6,639 nt of DNA from an uncultured Opitutaceae bacterium (GTDB lineage: Bacteria > Verrucomicrobiota > Verrucomicrobiia > Opitutales > Opitutaceae), in contig CAISJA010000231.1 of assembly GCA_903885525.1 (NCBI GenBank), positions 1 through 6,639 of the forward strand. Direction: 5' to 3'. Below the pieces are notes generated by a model that had not been told where the DNA came from, searched no databases, and was given only the letters and a program-made list of their open reading frames with translations. Below are positions 1-3,769 of the stretch, piece after piece; the stretch's first letter is position 1, and each line of letters starts with the position of its first letter. Made by a program: the position numbers and the translations under genes.

Positions 1-107
1 ACGGGCATGAAGATCGGGGTTTCGACGACCCCGTGCAGCGTCCGCAGCCGGCCGCGCCGGGCAGAAGTGGCGGGGTCGGTAAGCAGCAAGGTAAAATGAT
101 CGGGCAT
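1..107 (-). CDS. tgt: tRNA-guanine transglycosylase, N-terminal fragment cut by window edge
   Basis: The minus strand from ATG at 107 reads MPDHFTLLLTDPATSARRGR, followed by LRTLHGVVETPIFMPV up to the window edge. The ARRGRL...HGVVETPxFMPV pattern is the N-terminal signature of bacterial queuine/preQ1 tRNA-ribosyltransferase. That enzyme swaps guanine-34 for preQ1 in the tRNAs for Tyr, His, Asp and Asn, the first tRNA-level step of queuosine formation. Only 35 of about 370-400 codons are present, so the catalytic aspartates and zinc site cannot be checked. I chose the ATG because family members begin about this far from the RRGRL motif; an in-frame GTG seven codons upstream (128) is possible. 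No clear ribosome binding site precedes the ATG. The gene lies 56 bp downstream of the PIN toxin on the same strand, so it may share its transcript. Confidence 0.9.
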   Translation of the reverse strand, partial: MPDHFTLLLTDPATSARRGRLRTLHGVVETPIFMP

Positions 108-163
108 CGGCTTGTCTTTGCGGGGCACCGGGCGCGACGCAATCCCTTGTTGACCAGATCTGC

Positions 164-562
164 TCACCACAAGGTCGGGACGATCCCCGAATCGGTGATA
201 TTCGCATCCTTGGTGAGGAGGGTAAGCCGGTGCAGCTTGGCGGTGGCCGTGATCACCCGGTCAAACTGATCGCCGTGCGGCAACGGCAACCCGGGGGCCG
301 CCAGGGCAATCGGGAGCGTGATCGGGAGGACCTGCACATGGTCCAGCAGTTGGGCCAGAATGCGCTCCGGCACGCCTGCAAAAGCAATCCGGCCCAGATG
401 CCAGAGCAGGCCGGCTTCCTGCAGTGTCACATCCGAGATCGCCAGCTGCTCATAGGGCGTGACCGCGAGCAGCCGCGCCGCCGCGCCGCCCAGCCGGTCC
501 TCGTCGGTGGCAGCCCAGAGAAAGGCGTGGGTATCGAGCAGGTATTTGAGCCGCGACTTCAC
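164..562 (-). CDS. vapC: VapC-type PIN-domain ribonuclease toxin
   Basis: This is a 132-residue PIN-domain protein, the usual length for a VapC toxin. These are Mg2+-dependent endoribonucleases that cleave tRNA, rRNA or mRNA and are neutralised by the antitoxin encoded upstream. The acidic residues of the PIN active site are visible: D10 in LLDTHAFLW, E49 in SDVTLQEAGLLW, D98 and D101 in GDQFDRVITATA, and D119 in LLTKDANI. The LLDTH..LLW form fits the VapC branch often annotated as 'type II toxin-antitoxin system VapC family toxin'. The start is GTG at 562, sharing 4 bp (GTGA) with the antitoxin stop. A GGAAG Shine-Dalgarno-like motif sits about 8 nt upstream, within the antitoxin gene. All catalytic residues are present, so the toxin looks intact. 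The RNA target cannot be read from sequence. Confidence 0.9.
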   Translation of the reverse strand: MKSRLKYLLDTHAFLWAATDEDRLGGAAARLLAVTPYEQLAISDVTLQEAGLLWHLGRIAFAGVPERILAQLLDHVQVLPITLPIALAAPGLPLPHGDQFDRVITATAKLHRLTLLTKDANITDSGIVPTLW

Positions 563-780
563 AGCGACGGCTTCCAGTCGCCAAGCTTCAGTGTCGGCCG
601 CACAAGATCTTCCTTGAAGCTGATCTTGCCCCGGGCCGCCCCCAGCAGGGTGTGCCGGCTGCCGCTTGCGATGAAAAGAAACTCCCCCTCCTTGTCCCGG
701 ATGCGCACGGTGCCGCCCCGGCGCGCCTTGGCCTTGAACGCCGCAAACTCACGGAGGAAGGTGCGGACATTTGTGGTCAT
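559..780 (-). CDS. Phd/VapB-like antitoxin of the PIN toxin
   Basis: This 73-residue basic protein starts MTTNVRTFLREFAAFKAKAR and is followed by GGTVRIRDKEGEFLFIASG. Its layout is that of a Phd/YefM-type antitoxin: a short N-terminal helix ('REF..FKAKARRG'), a beta hairpin ('GTVRIRDKEGEFLFIA'), then a flexible C-terminal tail ending KLGDWKPSL that would wrap the toxin. The position, immediately upstream of and overlapping a PIN toxin by 4 bp, is the strongest support. Such antitoxins bind and block their toxin and normally repress their own promoter. A longer reading from 879 exists, but its first 33 residues look non-coding, so I use ATG at 780. No strong ribosome binding site is visible. 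The family assignment within antitoxins (Phd versus VapB) is inference. Confidence 0.78.
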   Translation of the reverse strand: MTTNVRTFLREFAAFKAKARRGGTVRIRDKEGEFLFIASGSRHTLLGAARGKISFKEDLVRPTLKLGDWKPSL

Positions 781-1005
781 GGGACGCAGTGTGTCTGCCA
801 AATCGCATTCCGTCAAGCAGCCGGCTGGCCTGCCCGCGCCCTGCTTTGGATTTTCACCGCGCCACCGGCTGGGCCCCACTGCGGCGGCCGTGCCGCCCAG
901 AAGACCTGCACGCAGTGAGCGATCCCGGCTGGCTCATGCCGGCGGAAAATATCTGAACCTCCTCCTGGCCGGCCCGCGACCTCGCTGAAGGGCTTCGCCC
1001 GATGG

Positions 1006-1021
1006 CAGCGGGCGCCCGCTG
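1006..1021. repeat. Perfect 16-bp palindrome CAGCGGGCGCCCGCTG
   Basis: The sequence equals its own reverse complement over 16 bases. The 5' arm can alternatively pair with CGCTG at 983-987, giving a competing hairpin with GGGC-TTC-GCCC inside. No U-tract follows on either strand, so a classical intrinsic terminator is not supported. It could be a repeat-element stem or part of structure in the leader. Confidence 0.5.
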
Positions 1022-1152
1022 GCCCGGATCAGGCGGGGCCCGATGCCTGCACCGCAGAGTGCGGGTGGCCTGGAGGCTCCCGAGCCATGCCTCGGAGACC
1101 TTTTCAGCCAGAGCCGACCGGCCCTGGTGGAACAGCCCGCGCCTCCTACCCG

Positions 1153-1178
1153 CGGGCTTGACCCCCCCGTCAAGCCCG
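1153..1178 (+). promoter_or_regulatory. 10-bp perfect hairpin abutting the amidotransferase ribosome binding site
   Basis: CGGGCTTGAC at 1153-1162 is exactly complementary to GTCAAGCCCG at 1169-1178, with a six-C loop. The last base of the stem overlaps the GGAG at 1178-1181, the only Shine-Dalgarno-like motif for the GTG start at 1193. The pairing is seen directly. An effect on translation initiation is inference; the hairpin could equally be a terminator-like or repeat element. Confidence 0.45.
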
Positions 1179-1192
1179 GAGTATCCACGGAT

Positions 1193-1759
1193 GTGCTCCT
1201 GGTCATCGATAACTACGACTCGTTCACCTACAACCTCGTCCAGTACTTCGGTCAACTGGGCGTGAGCATGCGCGTCATCCGCAACGACGAGATGACAGCG
1301 GAGGCTGCCGCCCGGCTCAACCCCGACCGGATCCTGCTTTCCCCCGGTCCGTGCACGCCTTCCGAAGCAGGGATCAGCCTCGATGCCTTTCGCGTCTTTG
1401 CCGGCCAGAAACCGATCTTCGGCGTCTGCCTCGGCCACCAGGCCATGGGCCAGTATTTCGGCGGCAAGGTGGTCCGCGCCGGCCGCCTCATGCATGGCAA
1501 GAGGTCGCCCATCCTCCACCAGGGCACCGACCTCTTCGCCGGCCTGCCCTCCCCCTTCACCGCCGCCCGCTACCACTCCCTGCTCGTCCAGCGCGAGGGC
1601 CTGCCCGACTGCCTGGAAGTCACGGCCGAAACCGCCGAGGGCGAAATCATGGGACTGCGGCACAGGCAATTGCCGATCTGGGGCGTCCAGTTCCACCCGG
1701 AGTCGATCGCCACCGAGCATGGCATGCAGATCCTGCGGAACTTTCTCGCGCTGGGATGA
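1193..1759 (+). CDS. trpG/pabA: Glutamine amidotransferase of anthranilate/aminodeoxychorismate synthase (TrpG/PabA)
   Basis: This 188-residue class I glutamine amidotransferase matches the usual 187-195 aa of TrpG/PabA. It hydrolyses glutamine and feeds ammonia to a chorismate-using partner (TrpE for tryptophan, PabB for folate). Visible motifs are the N-terminal VIDNYDSFTYNLVQY, the oxyanion loop LSPGPCTP (about 50-57), the nucleophile elbow FGVCLGHQAMGQ with Cys79, the HGKRSPI segment (about 101-107) typical of this subfamily, and VQFHPES with His168 and Glu170 completing the triad. I set the start at GTG 1193, directly before the conserved LLVIDNYDSF; GGAG at 1178-1181 lies 11 nt upstream. 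A frame opening at 1043 adds 50 residues without family similarity. No trpE or pabB lies in the window, so tryptophan and folate roles cannot be separated; the subunit may serve both. A strong hairpin precedes it. Confidence 0.93.
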   Translation: MLLVIDNYDSFTYNLVQYFGQLGVSMRVIRNDEMTAEAAARLNPDRILLSPGPCTPSEAGISLDAFRVFAGQKPIFGVCLGHQAMGQYFGGKVVRAGRLMHGKRSPILHQGTDLFAGLPSPFTAARYHSLLVQREGLPDCLEVTAETAEGEIMGLRHRQLPIWGVQFHPESIATEHGMQILRNFLALG

Positions 1760-1770
1760 GGCGAAGCAAG

Positions 1771-1856
1771 CTGGAATCCAGGAGTCAGAATCCAGAATGC
1801 CGCGCCCCACGTTGCGTCCTACTTACTACCCGCTACTCTCTACTCGCTGCTCTTCC
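1771..1856 (+). repeat. Post-gene intergenic simple-repeat element (copy A)
   Basis: Just after the amidotransferase stop comes a run of GGAATCCAG / AGAATCCAGAATG motifs (1771-1799), then a pyrimidine-rich tract with TACT at 1820, 1824, 1834 and 1841, ending CTCGCTGCTC. A related arrangement follows the HIT gene: ATTCTGGATT at 3368-3377, then TCTATTCGCTATT. I regard the two as decayed members of one class of intergenic element. The tract also forms most of the untranslated region in front of nrdR, which has no ribosome binding site. Confidence 0.45.
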
Positions 1857-1864
1857 CGCCCCCC

Positions 1865-2347
1865 ATGCGTTGCCCCAAGTGCACTTCCATTGAAGACAAG
1901 GTGATCGATTCCCGCATCGCCCGCGACGGCAACACCATCCGCCGCCGCCGCGAATGCCTGGAGTGCAACCACCGTTTCACCACCAATGAGGCCCTAGTCC
2001 GCGACAGCCTCGTCGTGGTCAAGCGCGACGGACGCCAGGAACCCTTCCTGCGCGACAAACTGGTGAACGCCATCCGCCTCGCCTGCCACAAGCGCCCCAT
2101 CGACGGCGAGCAAATCTACATGCTCGTCGAGGACGTGATCGACGCCATCGAAGCGGGCTACGAAAGCCAGGTCCCCACCAGCGGCATCGGCGAACACGTC
2201 ATGCAGCGTCTCCGCAAGATGGACCAGGTCGCCTACGTCCGCTTCGCCAGCGTCTACAAGGAATTCCGTGACGTCTCCGAATTCGTGGACGAGATCACCA
2301 GCCTGGCCCCCGGAGCCACCCCCACCACACCCAAGTCCCAGCCATGA
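1865..2347 (+). CDS. nrdR: Transcriptional repressor NrdR of ribonucleotide reductase genes
   Basis: This 160-residue protein has the two-part NrdR layout. Residues 1-45 form a zinc ribbon with Cys3-x2-Cys6 and Cys31-x2-Cys34, including the family signatures VIDSR, IRRRRECLEC and RFTT. Residues about 46-136 form an ATP-cone (VVVKRDGRQEPFLRDKL ... GYESQVPTSGIGEHVMQRL ... YVRFASVYKEF). NrdR senses ATP/dATP through the cone and represses ribonucleotide reductase operons by binding paired NrdR boxes. The tail after about 140 is low-complexity (PGATPTTPKSQP), slightly longer than in typical 150-aa members. The start is ATG 1865, immediately followed by the MRCPKC motif. The sequence before it is C-rich with no Shine-Dalgarno. 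The TGA overlaps the ATG of the next gene, implying coupled translation. No ribonucleotide reductase gene is in the window. Confidence 0.97.
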   Translation: MRCPKCTSIEDKVIDSRIARDGNTIRRRRECLECNHRFTTNEALVRDSLVVVKRDGRQEPFLRDKLVNAIRLACHKRPIDGEQIYMLVEDVIDAIEAGYESQVPTSGIGEHVMQRLRKMDQVAYVRFASVYKEFRDVSEFVDEITSLAPGATPTTPKSQP

Positions 2348-2820
2348 CGCGCCCAGACCGCCTGCGCCGCCTGCACTTCCTCAACGCGCTCTTTGCGCCG
2401 CTCACCGGCCACGACCTTTACCTCGCCGGCCAGATTGATGCGGCCATCACCTCCAGCCTGCCGGAGGCGGCCGAGCGCGGGCCGGCGGACCCGGATTTCG
2501 TGGCCGCCGCGGCGCGGCTGTTTGCCCGCCTGTGCGCCGCCCAGCCGCGCCACGGATTTTTCCACTGGGACGCCGCCGCCGAGATTGCCGGTGCCGACCC
2601 GCTCTTCGCCCGCGCCGGCCTGATGCAAGGCCTGAAGCAGCTCGCCCCCTACACGGAGTCCACCCTGCTCGTGACCAACCTCCGGGCGGCCCACTGCCCG
2701 GCCGACCGGCGATGGAGCCCGCGCCGTCATCGCGCCTTTGCCGACACGCTCACCCTGCTCCGCGACCTCGCCGCCGCCCGCACCCGCCGCAGCGCCAGCG
2801 TGAACCTCCTCTTCCTGTAA
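2344..2820 (+). CDS. Unrecognised 158-aa protein translationally coupled to nrdR
   Basis: I do not recognise this family. It begins MTRPDRLRRLHFLNALFAPL and looks mainly alpha-helical, rich in Ala, Leu and Arg, with no signal peptide or membrane segment. Notable stretches are LTGHDLYLAGQIDAAI (about 20-36), a PRHGFFHWDAAAEIAGADP segment (about 68-86), GLKQLAPYTESTLLVTNLRAAHC (about 95-117), and a basic C-terminal part RRWSPRRHRAFADTL. The ATG overlaps the nrdR TGA by 4 bp and has no ribosome binding site of its own, so it depends on nrdR translation. The frame is open to TAA at 2818-2820 and shows GC-rich third positions like its neighbours, which favours a real gene. Co-expression with nrdR suggests, but does not show, a link to nucleotide metabolism or DNA replication. 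Confidence 0.75.
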   Translation: MTRPDRLRRLHFLNALFAPLTGHDLYLAGQIDAAITSSLPEAAERGPADPDFVAAAARLFARLCAAQPRHGFFHWDAAAEIAGADPLFARAGLMQGLKQLAPYTESTLLVTNLRAAHCPADRRWSPRRHRAFADTLTLLRDLAAARTRRSASVNLLFL

Positions 2821-2834
2821 CAGCAGCCGATTTG

Positions 2835-2860
2835 CCCACCAGGACGCCAAGGCCGCAGAG
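2835..2860. repeat. Decayed copy of the 'CCACCAAGACACCAAGG' intergenic repeat
   Basis: The sequence reads CCCACCAGGACGCCAAGG followed by CCGCAGAG. From memory it resembles the CCACCAAGACACCAAGGCACAGAG-type repeats scattered between genes in many Planctomycetes, Verrucomicrobia and other bacteria. It lies 14 bp after the stop of the 158-aa gene, in the 156-bp spacer before the HIT gene. One degenerate copy is weak evidence. Confidence 0.35.
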
Positions 2861-2910
2861 CAACGATGCCACCCCGCAACATTCCCAAGCCTCCGCTCTG
2901 ACCGCGCCAA

Positions 2911-2926
2911 CTGGCGGCACCGCCAG
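2911..2926. other. GC hairpin CTGGCGG-CA-CCGCCAG before the HIT gene
   Basis: CTGGCGG at 2911-2917 is fully complementary to CCGCCAG at 2920-2926. It lies 90 bp after the stop of the 158-aa gene and 50 bp before the HIT gene start. No U-tract follows, so it is at best a weak or factor-dependent terminator for the nrdR transcript. Confidence 0.35.
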
Positions 2927-2976
2927 CGAAGGCTCCATCCGCGTCCGCCGGCAAAACCCTTCCCCGACTCCACTTC

Positions 2977-3321
2977 ATGAGCAAAACTCTCTTCCAGCGC
3001 ATCATCGACCGCGAGATTCCCGCCCGGATCGCCCACGAGGACGATCTCTGCATTGCCATCCACGACATCAACCCGCAGGCACCGGTCCACGTGCTGGTCA
3101 TCCCCAAACGGCTGATCGCCCGGGTGGGCGAGGCCGGAGCCGACGATGCCACCGTCCTCGGCCATCTCCTGCTCACGGCCGGCCAGCTCGCCCGCCAACT
3201 CGGGGTGGCCGAAAGCGGCTACCGGATCGCCATCAACCACGGCCGCGATGCCGGCGAATCCGTCCCACATCTGCACGTCCACCTTCTCGGCGGCCGTCCC
3301 CTCGCCTGGCCCCCGGGCTGA
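2977..3321 (+). CDS. Histidine-triad (HIT/Hint) nucleotide-binding protein
   Basis: This 114-residue protein belongs to the Hint branch of the HIT superfamily: small homodimeric hydrolases of purine-nucleoside phosphoramidates and aminoacyl-adenylates. It opens MSKTLFQRIIDREIPARI, and carries HDINPQAPVHVLVIPK (about 29-44) and the signature VPHLHVHLLGG with His98, His100 and His102; His100 is the expected nucleophile by family alignment. The upstream phosphate-binding loop reads NHGRDAGES (88-95), where the commoner Gln after Gly is Glu94. Trp111 in the C-terminal PLAWPPG matches the conserved tryptophan of Hint proteins. The length is normal for the family. The start at ATG 2977 fits family N-termini, although no Shine-Dalgarno is visible. 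Its spacer on both sides suggests independent transcription. Confidence 0.95.
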   Translation: MSKTLFQRIIDREIPARIAHEDDLCIAIHDINPQAPVHVLVIPKRLIARVGEAGADDATVLGHLLLTAGQLARQLGVAESGYRIAINHGRDAGESVPHLHVHLLGGRPLAWPPG

Positions 3322-3395
3322 TTCCATTCCGGAAGGCAGATTTGGGAATGCGGAATGGAAATTCCGGATTCTGGATTTTCTATTCGCTATTGTTG
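3322..3395 (+). repeat. Post-gene inverted repeat and simple-repeat element (copy B), possible terminator
   Basis: Immediately after the HIT stop, TTCCATTCCG (3322-3331) is matched by its exact reverse complement CGGAATGGAA (3351-3360), a 10-bp stem with a 19-nt loop. Within the arms and just beyond are the palindromes TTCCGGAA (3327-3334) and GGAA-A-TTCC (3357-3365). The T-rich stretch ATTCTGGATTTTCTATTCGC follows. This order resembles copy A after the amidotransferase gene. It may end HIT transcription, but there is no clean U-run directly after the stem. Confidence 0.5.
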
Positions 3396-3449
3396 CTTCC
3401 GGCGGGACGCTGCGCCTGGAAGTGCCGCATGGTTCGGCAAATGGGGTGA

Positions 3450-3614
3450 TGCTCTGAATATATCAGCCTCGACGGCACCAGCATCGCCGCCACGGCCAGC
3501 ACGCACTCCACGGCCAGCACGCACTCCACGGTCAGCTATGAGCGTGCCGGCCAAATGATCGCGCAACTGGAAGGGGAAGTGCCGCAACAGCTCACCATCT
3601 CCGGAGTATCCACC
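3450..3614 (+). pseudogene. Short coding-like remnant of unknown origin
   Basis: This stretch follows an in-frame TGA at 3447-3449. It reads YISLDGTSIAATASTHSTAS, then THSTVSYERAGQMIAQLEG and EVPQQLTISG, and has balanced residue use and no stop until 3720-3722. The text looks like a beta-rich exported or adhesin-like protein segment. It has no start codon near its beginning, and its later part runs through strong hairpins, where the coding character fades. I therefore read it as the remnant of a lost gene rather than a working one. I do not recognise the family. It could also be chance open sequence, since GC-rich DNA often lacks stops. Confidence 0.35.
3492..3536 (+). repeat. 18-bp direct tandem repeat, 2.5 copies
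   Basis: The unit ACGGCCAGCACGCACTCC occurs at 3492-3509 and, identically, at 3510-3527. A half copy with one change follows (3528-3536, ACGGTCAGC). The period is a multiple of three and is in phase with the remnant frame, where it reads TASTHS-TASTHS-TVS. The exact identity of the two full copies suggests a recent duplication. Confidence 0.85.
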
Positions 3615-3737
3615 CCAAAATGGCCCCACCATTTTGGCTCAGCAGCCCGGAGGACTAAGTCCGACGGGCTGGTTGGGATTGAGTTGCGGAAGCGATGCAA
3701 CGGGAGACACTCCCAAGGGTGACTTACCGTAACACCC
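3615..3737 (+). ncRNA. Candidate structured leader: five consecutive hairpins before the CotH gene
   Basis: Reading the plus strand, five hairpins follow one another. P1: CCAAAATGG/CCATTTTGG (3615-3623/3629-3637, loop CCCCA). P2: CAGCCCG/CGGGCTG (3643-3649/3665-3671) closing a symmetric GA/GA internal loop and GGAC-TAA-GTCC. P3: GTTGC/GCAAC (3683-3687/3697-3701). P4: GGGAG-ACA-CTCCC (3702-3714). P5: GGGTG/CACCC (3717-3721/3733-3737) with TTA-CCG-TAA inside. P1 and P2 are strong; P3 to P5 are short and could each arise by chance. The group ends 32 nt before the CotH start, so it would lie in that gene's 5' leader. It matches no RNA class I can name, and no promoter is evident. Repeat-element stems are an alternative. 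Confidence 0.35.
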
Positions 3738-3769
3738 GGCAGCCACCAGCGTCATCTCGCCTTTCGTCC

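Larger units (their letters stand above)
781..1192. other. Gene-free spacer between divergent TA and amidotransferase genes
   Basis: I find no credible gene in this stretch. Open frames crossing it are compositionally odd and show no family motif. It must carry the promoters for the antitoxin-toxin pair (minus) and for the amidotransferase (plus), but I cannot point to convincing -35/-10 boxes. It is rich in inverted repeats: CGCTG (983-987) with CAGCG (1006-1010) enclosing GGGC-TTC-GCCC (990-1000); a 16-bp palindrome at 1006-1021; a CCGAG/CTCGG stem near 1080-1095; an 8-bp stem with one mismatch at 1108-1127; and a perfect 10-bp stem at 1153-1178. These could be intergenic repeat elements or RNA structure in the amidotransferase leader. 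Confidence 0.6.

Noticed and set aside
33..269. Plus-strand frames over the tgt and toxin genes (33-269, 230-988)
   Set aside because: They are antisense to clearly recognised tgt, PIN toxin and antitoxin sequences and have no protein similarity I can see.
1043..1192. 50-residue N-terminal extension of the amidotransferase
   Set aside because: The extension lacks similarity to the family, crosses strong hairpins, and the conserved N-terminus begins exactly at GTG 1193 with GGAG upstream.
1002..1265. Possible Trp-rich leader peptide for attenuation (tandem TGG TGG at 1125-1130)
   Set aside because: The frame has no stop before the amidotransferase start and runs into it, and the Trp codons are spread over a long frame, unlike a short leader peptide. 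No antiterminator/terminator pair with a U-tract was found.
2254..3327. Long minus-strand open frame (357 codons) covering the 158-aa gene and the HIT gene
   Set aside because: It is antisense to a certain HIT gene, has Gly/Val/Ala-biased low-information text, and shows no family motif. Antisense frames of this length are common in GC-rich DNA.
3643..3671. attC site or intrinsic terminator reading of the P2 hairpin
   Set aside because: No paired GTTRRRY/RYYYAAC core sites with attC spacing are present, and no U-tract follows the stem.
3695..3769. Upstream ATG start for the CotH gene
   Set aside because: It would place 25 polar residues before an otherwise well-formed signal peptide, and the purine-rich GGAAG before it is only 2 nt away, too close to act as a ribosome binding site.
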